The notes: generated from the letters alone by a model not told the origin. A stretch of DNA of 12,392 nucleotides from Acidobacteriota bacterium (GCA_016189965.1 JACPRL010000081.1:1-12392); one strand, 5' to 3'. Shown: positions 1 through 7,403, counted from the first letter of the stretch. Numbers and translations: made by a program.

Positions 1-1
1 C

Positions 2-754
2 GTCTGGGGGACGAACGACTACAAGGACACGGCCAACTCCGACATCGTCGTGATTACGGCGGGGGTGCCGCGCAAGCCGGGGATGAGCCGGGACGACTTG
101 CTGAAGACGAACTACGGCATCGTCAAGGAGACCACCGAGCAGGTGGTGAAGCACTCGCCGAACTCCATCCTGATTGTGGTGTCGAACCCGCTCGATGCCA
201 TGGCGCAGACGGCCTACAAGGTGAGCGGGTTTTCAAAGAACCGCGTCCTGGGGATGGCGGGGGTGCTGGACTCGGCGCGGATGCGGACGTTCATTGCGCA
301 GGAGCTCGATGTGTCGGTGGAGAACGTCACCGCGTTCGTGCTCGGCGGGCACGGGGACACGATGGTGCCGCTGGCGCGCTACTCGGCGGTGGCGGGCATC
401 CCGCTCCCCGAGCTGCTGCCCAAGGAGAAGATTGACGCCATTGTGAAGCGCACGCGGGACGGCGGGGCGGAGATTGTGAACCTGCTCAAGATGGGGAGCG
501 CGTTTTATGCGCCAGCGGCGGCGATTGCCGAAATGGTGGAAGCCATCGTGAAGGACAAGAAGAAAATCCTGCCCTGCGCGGCTTACCTCGAAGGCGAGTA
601 CGGCATCCGGGGCCTGTTCGTAGGCGTGCCGGTGAAGCTGGGGGCGCGGGGCATCGAGCAGGTCATCGAAATCAAGCTGACGGCAGAAGAGCGAGCGGCG
701 CTGGAGAAGTCGGCGGCGGCGGTGAAGGAGCTGGTCGAGATTATCGGGGTTTGA
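2..754 (+). CDS. mdh: Malate dehydrogenase (LDH-like type), 5'-truncated by window edge
   Basis: Oxidises L-malate to oxaloacetate with NAD+ in the TCA cycle, in the cytoplasm. The frame is open from base 2, so the visible part is 250 residues. The family is usually about 310 residues, so roughly 60 N-terminal residues, including the GxGxxG dinucleotide motif, lie outside the window. Visible motifs in order are TANSDIVVITAG, RKPGMSR with the substrate-binding arginines, VSNPLDAM, the GVLDSARMR segment with the Asp/Arg pair, and GGHGDTMVPL carrying the catalytic histidine (about residue 117 of the fragment). The RKPGMSR loop fits malate rather than lactate dehydrogenase. An internal GTG at base 50 is not the start, because homologous sequence continues upstream of it. 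The gene ends in TGA and converges on the minus-strand cluster; no T-tailed terminator follows. Confidence 0.95.
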   Translation, partial: VWGTNDYKDTANSDIVVITAGVPRKPGMSRDDLLKTNYGIVKETTEQVVKHSPNSILIVVSNPLDAMAQTAYKVSGFSKNRVLGMAGVLDSARMRTFIAQELDVSVENVTAFVLGGHGDTMVPLARYSAVAGIPLPELLPKEKIDAIVKRTRDGGAEIVNLLKMGSAFYAPAAAIAEMVEAIVKDKKKILPCAAYLEGEYGIRGLFVGVPVKLGARGIEQVIEIKLTAEERAALEKSAAAVKELVEIIGV

Positions 755-832
755 AGGTTCCCACCCGCCCGGCCTGCCGGCATCGGAACGAGCCCGCCGG
801 CGACACCCCGTTTACGTAGAGCCCGCTGCAAC

Positions 833-908
833 GGCCGGGCTCCCCTCGACTCGTCCCGCCGTTGCGGGACTCGCTCGGGGTCTCCGCTTCGCTCCGACAA
901 GCCCGGCC
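833..908. repeat. Nested palindromic repeat (GTCCCGC hairpin inside GGCCGGGC arms)
   Basis: Outer perfect 8-bp arms GGCCGGGC (833-840) and GCCCGGCC (901-908) enclose a perfect 7-bp hairpin GTCCCGC / GCGGGAC (853-859 and 864-870, loop CGTT). The same inner hairpin with a TGC loop recurs at 11910-11926 in a similar TCGACT...CGCTC context. A competing stem, GAGCCCG (819-825) with CGGGCTC (836-842), overlaps the left arm. Confidence 0.6.
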
Positions 909-931
909 CTTCCAAAGAAAGAAGCGGCAAG

Positions 932-978
932 TTCCTCGCGCTTCGGGCGAGGAATGACAGGCAGGAATGCCTGTCCTA
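932..978. repeat. Double-hairpin repeat element, copy 1
   Basis: Two hairpins stand side by side. The first has an 8-bp stem, TTCCTCGC (932-939) with GCGAGGAA (947-954). The second has an 8-bp stem, GACAGGCA (956-963) with TGCCTGTC (968-975), closed by a GGAA loop. A second copy with the same layout lies at 11285-11325. Its stem differs by a paired G-C to A-T change, so pairing is kept. No T-run follows. Confidence 0.65.
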
Positions 979-987
979 CTGAGGGCT

Positions 988-1015
988 GTCAGCCATCAGC
1001 TATCAGTTTTCAGTA
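988..1015 (+). repeat. Heptanucleotide tandem repeat (TCAG every 7 bases)
   Basis: The core TCAG occurs at 989, 996, 1003 and 1010, an exact 7-base period, with unit variants GTCAGCC, ATCAGCT, ATCAGTT and TTCAGTA. It resembles the short tandemly repeated heptamers known from intergenic DNA of several bacteria. No function can be assigned from the sequence. Confidence 0.6.
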
Positions 1016-1022
1016 GAGAGCT

Positions 1023-1175
1023 GGTAGCGCAGGTTTTGCCGGGCGCGCCAGCGGCCGGCCTACCTGCGGCTTGGTGCGCGGCGTTTTGGAAAAACCGCAG
1101 GTAGCCCTCGAAAACCCGCCCTGCGGACGCTCTCGGGCAACCCTTCGGCAAGCTCAGGGCAGGCCCTGCGCTACC
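1023..1175. repeat. Nested inverted repeat downstream of the Rieske-fold gene
   Basis: Perfect 11-bp arms GGTAGCGCAGG (1023-1033) and CCTGCGCTACC (1165-1175) enclose a second perfect 10-bp inverted repeat, CTACCTGCGG (1060-1069) with CCGCAGGTAG (1095-1104). Both arm pairs share a GTAG/GCAGG theme. The structure begins 14 bases past the end of the minus-strand Rieske-fold gene, so it would lie in the 3' tail of that transcript. On the minus strand the inner CTACCTGCGG arm is followed by TTTTT, but only the 10-base sequence, not a full hairpin, precedes that run. Confidence 0.55.
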
Positions 1176-1189
1176 CGAGCCGCCCGGCG

Positions 1190-1492
1190 CTACAGCTTGA
1201 TGAAGACTGAAGAGCCGTCGGTCTTAGTTTCGAAGGTCTGGACGTGGGCGTCGAAGGTGATGCAGGTACCGGTGGCGAGCTCGTACTTGCAGGCTTCGAC
1301 GGGGCACTGGACGAGGTCGCCGAAGAGGTCGCCCTGGCTGAGGGAACCTTCGTCGCGCGGGCAGGTGTCCTCCAGGGCGTAGAACTGGCCGTCGAGGTTG
1401 AAGAGGGCAATGGCGAGCCCGCGCGCTTCAACGCGCTTGGCCTTGCTGGGGGGAATCTCACTCAGGTCGGCCACGCGGACCCACTCGGCCAC
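1190..1492 (-). CDS. Small Rieske-fold protein lacking both histidine cluster ligands
   Basis: A 100-residue single-domain protein of the Rieske ferredoxin / NirD-like fold; no signal peptide, so probably cytoplasmic. It has the family pattern of a beta strand ending in YALEDTCP, then DLFGDLVQCP and a C-terminal ATGTC-ITF strand. The canonical C-x-H and C-x-x-H ligand pairs read C44-P-R46 and C63-P-V-E66: both cysteines remain, but both histidines are replaced by Arg and Glu. Extra cysteines C68 and C77 bring the total to four. It therefore cannot hold a canonical Rieske [2Fe-2S] cluster. It could be a cluster-free fold, as in some nitrite reductase NirD subunits, or bind a metal differently. 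The start is GTG, chosen because AGGAGG stands 6 bases upstream. That ribosome site overlaps the TAG stop of the cyclophilin gene, suggesting translational coupling. Confidence 0.8.
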   Translation of the reverse strand: MAEWVRVADLSEIPPSKAKRVEARGLAIALFNLDGQFYALEDTCPRDEGSLSQGDLFGDLVQCPVEACKYELATGTCITFDAHVQTFETKTDGSSVFIKL

Positions 1493-1498
1493 CGCCGG

Positions 1499-1504
1499 CC
1501 TCCT
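1499..1504 (-). promoter_or_regulatory. Shine-Dalgarno AGGAGG overlapping the upstream stop codon
   Basis: Read on the minus strand, the sequence is TAGGAGG followed by six bases and GTG. The TAG is the stop of the cyclophilin gene and the AGGAGG is a full consensus ribosome site for the Rieske-fold gene. This decides the GTG start and favours re-initiation by ribosomes finishing the upstream gene. Confidence 0.75.
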
Positions 1505-2135
1505 ACTGGGCAGCAGCCGGCGGCGGCCCGACGCGCTCGATGGTGACTTTGTTCACGATGACGGGTTTGGTGGGGCGGTCGTTGGCGTCGCGGGCCACGT
1601 TGCCGATGGCGACGACCACCTCCTGGCCTTCGACCACCTGGCCGAAGATGGAGTGCTTGCCATCGAGCCACGGAGTCGGAACGGTGGTGATGAAGAATTG
1701 CGAGTTGCCGGTGTTGGGCCCGGCGTTGGCCATGCTGAGGCGGCCAGGGCGGTCGTGCTTGAGGGAGGCGTGGAACTCGTCGGGGATGTTTTCGGCCAAG
1801 CGGAAGCCGCCGGCGGGCAGGTGGGCGCCGGTCTGAACCATAAAGTTGGGGATGACGCGATGGAAGATGATCCCGTCGTAAAACGGCTTGCCGACGACAG
1901 GCTGGTTGCTGCGGTTGTCGCGCCAGGGCTTTTTGCCGGTGGCAAGGTCGACGAAGTTTGCGACCGTCTTCGGCGCTTCCTTTTCGAACAGGCGGACGAC
2001 GATTTTGCCCATCGAGGTGTCGAGTGTGGCGTAGAGCCCGGGTTCGCGCTTGGGCTTGGGTTTCTCGGCTTCCTCCTGCGCCAGTGCGGGAGCGACGGCA
2101 ATCATCAGGCAAAGCAGCACAGCCAGTTTCTTCAT
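1503..2135 (-). CDS. Exported cyclophilin-type peptidyl-prolyl cis-trans isomerase
   Basis: Catalyses cis-trans isomerisation of X-Pro bonds to help proteins fold, here most likely in the periplasm. The product is 210 residues. Residues 1-19 form a signal peptide with a hydrophobic core and an ALA cleavage site before QEE. The cyclophilin domain covers about residues 33-202. It contains FHRVIPNFMVQTG (catalytic Arg93), GRLSMANAGPNTGNSQFFIT and WLDGKHSIFGQV (Trp156, the cyclosporin-site tryptophan position). An insert of about 20 residues separates FVDLATG from FYDG, as is common in bacterial secreted members. The ATG at 2135 is chosen over a longer upstream frame because AAGGAG lies 7 bases before it and the signal peptide begins exactly there. 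A candidate promoter precedes it. The alanine/proline-rich tail ends at a TAG shared with the next gene's ribosome site. Confidence 0.92.
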   Translation of the reverse strand: MKKLAVLLCLMIAVAPALAQEEAEKPKPKREPGLYATLDTSMGKIVVRLFEKEAPKTVANFVDLATGKKPWRDNRSNQPVVGKPFYDGIIFHRVIPNFMVQTGAHLPAGGFRLAENIPDEFHASLKHDRPGRLSMANAGPNTGNSQFFITTVPTPWLDGKHSIFGQVVEGQEVVVAIGNVARDANDRPTKPVIVNKVTIERVGPPPAAAQ

Positions 2136-2163
2136 CGGTTTTCTCCTTGCAGACCAGCGAAGT

Positions 2164-2192
2164 AGATTAGCGCGAGGGCGACAGAGTGGCAA
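2164..2192 (-). promoter_or_regulatory. Candidate sigma70-type promoter for the cyclophilin/Rieske pair
   Basis: On the minus strand TTGCCA (2187-2192) is separated by exactly 17 bases from TAATCT (2164-2169). The -35 box matches the TTGACA consensus at 5 of 6 positions; the -10 box is weak. It lies in the 70-bp gap after the dipeptidase stop, about 30 bases before the cyclophilin start. The same -35 box and spacing appear at the candidate sdhC promoter. Confidence 0.35.
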
Positions 2193-2205
2193 GTCCGTGC
2201 AAGGC

Positions 2206-4023
2206 CTACGGTTCCGAAAGGAATCGGAGGATCTCGCGCACCAGGCGATCCCGTTGGTCGGTCTCAAACATGAACTGCGCATGGGCGGAGCCGTCGAGGA
2301 TCACCAACTCCTTCGGCTCCGGGGCCCTCTCGAACTGCTCGCGAATCTTGACCAGCCGCGGCGATCCATCCGCATGCGAGTCATCGCGGCTGGTGATGAA
2401 CAGCTTCCGGCCCTGCATTCGCTCCGGCTCCTTGATCGCCGAGTGCGCCAGCAGCACAAGACGGTCGATCTCGCCCGGCTTGCCCTCGACTGACGCATCA
2501 GCCGCCGCACCGCCTCCCATGCTCCCCCCGACCACCGACACGGTCTTCGCGCCCGCCTTTCGCAGGTAGCGGACCGCGGCGAGCACATCGAAGTGGAGCG
2601 GGGCGCTCAAAGGGTCGGACTGGCCGGGGCCTCGCGACTGGCCGTAGCCGCGGAAGTCGATGGCTAGGACGCGGAATCCGGCGTCGGCCAGCTCTCGCGC
2701 CTGTTTCTCCCAACTCTCCTTCTTGAATCGGCCCCCGTGAGCCAGCACGACCCCGCGGTCGCCTTCTCCGTACGCGTCGGCGTAGACGATGCCCCCATCT
2801 TGGGTGGGAAAGGAAACAGTACGAACTGTGGACAACCGTGCGGCGACCTTTTGCGCCTCGTCCAGGACGCGGAGGGTGTTCCCGCCGAGGATTTTCTTGA
2901 TATCGACTTCGCTGTAGCCACGGTCGAGCAGGGCCTGGGTGAGGCGGGGCAGGTAGCTGGCGTCGTCCATGCCGTCGGGCATGGGGGCGCCGTCGAAGTC
3001 GGAGCCGAGGCCGACGTGGTCGGGGCCGACGAGCTTTACGGCGTGGTCAATGTGCTCGACGATGCGCTCCCAGGAGACCGGGGGCAGGTTGTATTCCGCC
3101 TCGAGGCGTTCGACGGCGTGCTCGAGGGCAACGGGGTCGTCCTTGTATTGCTCGGCCAGGGCGCGGTAGCGCGGCCAGAACTGGTCGGCGATCTTGGCGA
3201 AGGCATCGGCGTAGTCCTGGTCAATGAAGCCGGGGACGAAGGTGATCTGGATGACGCCGCCTTTGGCGGCCAGGGCGCGGATCATGTCGTCGGTCATGTT
3301 GCGGGCGTGGTTGGTGAGGGCGCGGCAGGAGGAGTGGGAAGCGATGAGGGGAGCCTGGCTGACTTCGAGCGCGTCCCAGAAGGTTTTGTCGGAGACGTGG
3401 GAGATGTCGACCAGCATGCCCAGGCGGTTCATCTCGCGCACGACCTCTTTGCCGAAGTCGGTCAGGCCGTTGTGGCGCGGCGGGTCGGTGGAGGAGTCAG
3501 CCCAGTCGTTGGCGAGCGAGTGGGTGAGGGTCAGGTAGCGCACGCCGAGGCGGTGGAAGTTGCGCAGCAGGCGCAGATCGTTGACGATGGGCGTGCCGCC
3601 CTCCATGCCCATCAGCAGCGCGACCTTGCCTTGCTGGTGGGCGCGGCGGACGTCGGCGGCGGAGGTGGCGACGAGAAGTTGGTCGGGGTGGCGCGCGACC
3701 TGCTCGTAGACGGTGTCGATGAGTTCGAGCGCGCGCTTGGTGGCAGCGTCGCCCTGGTAGCGGCGCATGTCGGCGTAGATGGACATAAAGGCAGCGTCGA
3801 GGCCGCCTTCTTTCATGCGGGGGAGGTCAATGTGGCCGCGGGGGTCGCGGGGGGCGAGGTCGAAGGCTTCGTCGAGCAGCCGCTGGGGCGTGTCGACGTG
3901 AGTGTCAACGACGATCGCCTGCTGGTGGAACCGGGCGGCAGGCGGGGAGACGTCGCCGGCGGCGGCCAGCGCGAGGGGAACGAGCAGAAAGGCGTTCAGC
4001 CACGGCCGCGGGCTTCGGATCAT
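2206..4023 (-). CDS. Exported M19 membrane-dipeptidase fused to a C-terminal alpha/beta hydrolase
   Basis: A 605-residue two-enzyme fusion. Residues 1-22 look like a signal peptide or anchor. Residues 30-395 are a peptidase M19 (renal dipeptidase) domain, which hydrolyses dipeptides with two zinc ions. Visible ligand motifs are DTHVDTP (His42, Asp44), MEGG (Glu141), VDISHVS (His209), ASHSSCRAL (His230) and LGSDFDGA (Asp342). The M19 domain ends near LGGNTLRVLDEAQKVAA, where such proteins normally stop. Residues 400-605 form an alpha/beta hydrolase: VVLAHGG (oxyanion region), DFRGYGQSRG, nucleophile Ser501 in GGSMGG, probable acid Asp547 or Asp548, and His581 in DGSAHA. Its substrate is unknown. 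Codon usage changes abruptly at the junction near base 2841. The ATG start has GGAGG 8 bases upstream. It lies 83 bases after the SH3-like gene and is likely co-transcribed with it. A single continuous frame argues for a real fusion, but an assembly join cannot be excluded. Confidence 0.9.
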   Translation of the reverse strand: MIRSPRPWLNAFLLVPLALAAAGDVSPPAARFHQQAIVVDTHVDTPQRLLDEAFDLAPRDPRGHIDLPRMKEGGLDAAFMSIYADMRRYQGDAATKRALELIDTVYEQVARHPDQLLVATSAADVRRAHQQGKVALLMGMEGGTPIVNDLRLLRNFHRLGVRYLTLTHSLANDWADSSTDPPRHNGLTDFGKEVVREMNRLGMLVDISHVSDKTFWDALEVSQAPLIASHSSCRALTNHARNMTDDMIRALAAKGGVIQITFVPGFIDQDYADAFAKIADQFWPRYRALAEQYKDDPVALEHAVERLEAEYNLPPVSWERIVEHIDHAVKLVGPDHVGLGSDFDGAPMPDGMDDASYLPRLTQALLDRGYSEVDIKKILGGNTLRVLDEAQKVAARLSTVRTVSFPTQDGGIVYADAYGEGDRGVVLAHGGRFKKESWEKQARELADAGFRVLAIDFRGYGQSRGPGQSDPLSAPLHFDVLAAVRYLRKAGAKTVSVVGGSMGGGAAADASVEGKPGEIDRLVLLAHSAIKEPERMQGRKLFITSRDDSHADGSPRLVKIREQFERAPEPKELVILDGSAHAQFMFETDQRDRLVREILRFLSEP

Positions 4024-4106
4024 CGCTCACACCTCCGCCCCGAAGGGCTGAGGCGTGGGACGCCACGAAAGGCGTTTCGGTTGCTTGCCCGGAGAGGGGT
4101 CAACGG

Positions 4107-4556
4107 TCAGTACTTGACCACGAGGAGGTTGTCACCGACCTCCACCCAGCCCGAACCTTCCCACAGGCTGGTGTGGCCTTTCACCCGCACCCACTTGTCT
4201 TTTTCTTCGAGGATGACAACGCGGACGCCGCAGGGGACTTTTTCGGCGGGTGGCTTGCCGTTGTCGGCTTCCGCGTAGATCTTGATTTCGGCCAGCAGGT
4301 TGGGACTGTTGCAGTCCTTCATCACAAAGAGTTGTCCCGGGGTGCCCTCAGAGCGCAGCCGGTCGCGCTCGGCTTTGGCGGGCAAGAGGACGGTAACGTC
4401 GGGGTCGTTGAAGCGGAGCTGCTTCCTCTCTTCGTCGACCTTGTAGCTTTTGCAGTTGGGCGATTTCACCGGGGCTGTCTGCGCCGCAGCGGCGAGACTG
4501 CCTGCCAGGAGTGCGAATCCGACCACAAGATGGCAGAGATGTCTTCCCTTCTTCAC
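4107..4556 (-). CDS. Secreted SH3-like (bacterial SH3b) domain protein
   Basis: A 149-residue protein of unknown specific function. Residues 1-26 form a signal peptide: a KKGR start, a hydrophobic stretch and alanine-rich cleavage near AAAQ. The C-terminal half, about residues 85-142, resembles a bacterial SH3 domain, with VPCGVRVVILEEKDKWVRVKG followed by GSGWVEVGDNL; such domains often bind cell-wall peptides or other ligands. Three cysteines (C35, C82, C109) in the mature part could form disulfides in the periplasm. The start is GTG, supported by GGAGGT 9 bases upstream. It is the first gene of the minus-strand cluster leading to the dipeptidase fusion and lies divergent from sdhC. The SH3b assignment rests on pattern and is moderately sure; export is well supported. 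Confidence 0.75.
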   Translation of the reverse strand: MKKGRHLCHLVVGFALLAGSLAAAAQTAPVKSPNCKSYKVDEERKQLRFNDPDVTVLLPAKAERDRLRSEGTPGQLFVMKDCNSPNLLAEIKIYAEADNGKPPAEKVPCGVRVVILEEKDKWVRVKGHTSLWEGSGWVEVGDNLLVVKY

Positions 4557-4608
4557 CGTTGCTTTACCTCCACGATCGCTGCCGACTCAGCCCTGAAAGC
4601 TGGGCCAA

Positions 4609-4637
4609 ACTACAACGCATTCCGTCAAAAAAATCAA
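4609..4637 (-). promoter_or_regulatory. Candidate promoter of the minus-strand envelope cluster
   Basis: On the minus strand TTGATT (4632-4637) and TGTAGT (4609-4614) are separated by 17 bases containing a T-rich run. Each box matches consensus at 4 of 6 positions. The position, about 53 bases upstream of the SH3-like gene, is suitable and the region is locally AT-rich. This is a weak call made by eye. Confidence 0.3.
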
Positions 4638-4682
4638 GAGGAAAAAACAGGCGCGATGGACAGAGACAGCGTCGGCCTCCGG

Positions 4683-4711
4683 TTGCCAAGCCGGGGACGG
4701 CTTGCTAGGAT
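4683..4711 (+). promoter_or_regulatory. Candidate sigma70-type promoter of the sdh operon
   Basis: TTGCCA (4683-4688) and TAGGAT (4706-4711) are separated by 17 bases; the boxes match consensus at 5 and 4 of 6 positions. Transcription would begin near 4718 and give a leader of about 100 bases that contains the palindrome at 4761-4778. Confidence 0.4.
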
Positions 4712-4760
4712 GAGGCTTCTGACCCGCGGTGCGCTTTGAGCCCCGACGCACCGCCCGCAT

Positions 4761-4778
4761 GCCCCGAAGCTTCGGGGC
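4761..4778. repeat. Perfect 18-bp palindrome in the sdhC leader
   Basis: GCCCCGAAGCTTCGGGGC is fully self-complementary. In RNA it would form a 7-bp stem with an AGCT loop. It lies 42 bases before the sdhC ATG and downstream of the candidate promoter, with no T-run after it. It could be a leader hairpin, a repressor site for a dimeric regulator, or a repeat remnant. Confidence 0.6.
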
Positions 4779-4820
4779 GAGCCAGCGGCGAGCGAGCAAG
4801 ACGCGGAGGTGCGGCCTCAA

Positions 4821-5168
4821 ATGTATCGCGGTGGAGCCGGGCAGTGGGCGTGGATCCTGCACCGCGTGACCGGCGTCGGCGTTCTGCTCTTCCTCCTCAT
4901 CCATATTCTCGATACCGGTCTGGTGCTGTTCGGCGCCGAGGTCTACGACCGGGTGGTGAAGATCTACACCCACCCGCTGTTTCGCGTGGGGGAGGTGGGG
5001 CTGGCCGCCGCGGTGCTCTACCATGCGCTGAACGGCATCCGCATCACCCTGCTGGATTTCTATCCGGAACTGAGCGGGCGGCAGCGGGAGCTTTTCTACG
5101 GCGTGGTGGCGCTGTTTGTGCTGCTGTTCCTGCCGGGCGCGTACCTGATGTTGAGGCCATTGTTCTAG
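4821..5168 (+). CDS. sdhC: Succinate dehydrogenase cytochrome b subunit
   Basis: One of two membrane anchor subunits of succinate:quinone oxidoreductase (complex II); it helps bind heme b and quinone in the cytoplasmic membrane. The product is 115 residues with three predicted membrane helices at about 15-37, 57-78 and 92-112. The family signature HRVTGVG (residues 14-20) sits at the start of helix 1. YHALNGIRITLLDF places the probable heme-ligand His68 in helix 2. The ATG at 4821 is preferred over an in-frame GTG 12 bases earlier, because that GTG overlaps the GGAGG at 4805-4809 that should serve as ribosome site. First gene of sdhCDAB. A 61-base gap containing a tandem repeat separates it from sdhD. 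Confidence 0.92.
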   Translation: MYRGGAGQWAWILHRVTGVGVLLFLLIHILDTGLVLFGAEVYDRVVKIYTHPLFRVGEVGLAAAVLYHALNGIRITLLDFYPELSGRQRELFYGVVALFVLLFLPGAYLMLRPLF

Positions 5169-5185
5169 GCGGGACAAGCTTTTCA

Positions 5186-5212
5186 CCATAGAGGACGCAG
5201 AGGTCGCAGAGA
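5186..5212 (+). repeat. Nonamer tandem repeat (CAGAGG type) between sdhC and sdhD
   Basis: Three 9-base units, CCATAGAGG, ACGCAGAGG and TCGCAGAGA, start 18 bases after the sdhC stop. The purine-rich tail continues as AAAAAGGCAGAGAGAGAA right up to the sdhD ATG, so this repeat-derived DNA supplies the only purine-rich candidate for the sdhD ribosome site. It belongs to the same family as the arrays at 7373, 11223 and 12069. Confidence 0.7.
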
Positions 5213-5229
5213 AAAAGGCAGAGAGAGAA

Positions 5230-5622
5230 ATGGCAGAGCTGAGCGAGGCGGGTGGACGGCCGCGGCCGACTGGCGGGCTGGAGCTCTATGCCTGGGTGTT
5301 CATGCGGGTGTCGGGCCTCCTGCTGCTGTTCTTGGCGCTGGGGCACCTGGCCATCATGCACCTCATCCACAGCGTGGAGGAGGTCAACTTCGCCTTCGTG
5401 GCCGAGCGCTGGGCCAACCCCCTCTGGCGGCTCTATGATTGGTTGCTGCTGATGCTGGCCTTGCTGCACGGCTTCAACGGCCTGCGGGTGATGGTGGACG
5501 ACTACATTCGCTCGGCGGCTTGGCGCGTGGCGAGCCTGGTGAGCCTGTACGGGTTGACCTTCCTGTTCTTGGTCATCGGCTCGCTGGTGGTGCTGATTTT
5601 TCAGCCCATGGCGGGAGGTTGA
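5230..5622 (+). CDS. sdhD: Succinate dehydrogenase membrane anchor subunit
   Basis: Second hydrophobic subunit of complex II, holding the catalytic SdhAB part at the membrane and sharing heme and quinone sites with SdhC. The product is 130 residues with membrane helices at about 22-46, 68-90 and 98-124. LLHGFNGLRVMVDDY (His80 onward) is the counterpart of the SdhC HALNGIR motif and gives a likely heme ligand. His44 and His47 are at the end of helix 1. The ATG follows a GAGAGAGAA purine run rather than a clean Shine-Dalgarno, and that run is the end of the repeat between sdhC and sdhD. Its 3' end carries GGAGGT for sdhA, three bases before that start region, so the two genes are tightly coupled. 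Confidence 0.92.
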   Translation: MAELSEAGGRPRPTGGLELYAWVFMRVSGLLLLFLALGHLAIMHLIHSVEEVNFAFVAERWANPLWRLYDWLLLMLALLHGFNGLRVMVDDYIRSAAWRVASLVSLYGLTFLFLVIGSLVVLIFQPMAGG

Positions 5623-5625
5623 TTC

Positions 5626-7371
<1,746 letters not shown>

Positions 7372-7372
7372 C

Positions 7373-7396
7373 CACAAAGACACAAAGGCACAAAGA
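7373..7396 (+). repeat. CACAAAG octamer tandem array after sdhA
   Basis: Three exact-period octamers, CACAAAGA, CACAAAGG and CACAAAGA, begin one base after the sdhA TAG; a fourth degenerate unit, TGCAAGGG, follows. The stop-codon context TAGCCACAAAG is identical, in coding orientation, to that after the inositol-phosphate synthase gene at 12094. Confidence 0.8.
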
Positions 7397-7403
7397 TGCA
7401 AGG

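Larger units (their letters stand above)
755..1189. other. Gene-free, repeat-rich spacer between convergent genes
   Basis: No convincing coding region lies here: open frames are short and lack a ribosome binding site or recognisable motifs. The space between the ends of mdh and the Rieske-fold gene is filled with inverted and tandem repeats, listed separately: a palindrome nest near 833-908, a double hairpin at 932-978, a heptamer array at 988-1015 and a nested inverted repeat at 1023-1175. The block at 1141-1160 begins CCCTTCG and ends CTCAGGGC. It resembles blocks near 11145 and 11898. No stem is followed by a T-run, so a classical intrinsic terminator is not evident. Confidence 0.75.

Noticed and set aside
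50..52. GTG at base 50 as the mdh start
   Set aside because: Conserved malate dehydrogenase sequence (TANSDIV) continues upstream to the window edge, so the gene is truncated by the window rather than starting here.
2136..2282. A 49-residue N-terminal extension of the cyclophilin gene
   Set aside because: It would overlap the end of the dipeptidase fusion. The internal ATG has an AAGGAG site and begins a clear signal peptide.
2737..4278. A 513-residue plus-strand open frame opposite the dipeptidase fusion
   Set aside because: The Gly/Val/Ala-rich translation has no recognisable motif and crosses the start regions of two well-supported minus-strand genes.
7373..7396. The octamer array as a CRISPR or phage attachment site
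   Set aside because: The units are 8 bases with no spacers, and no cas, integrase or tRNA gene is nearby.
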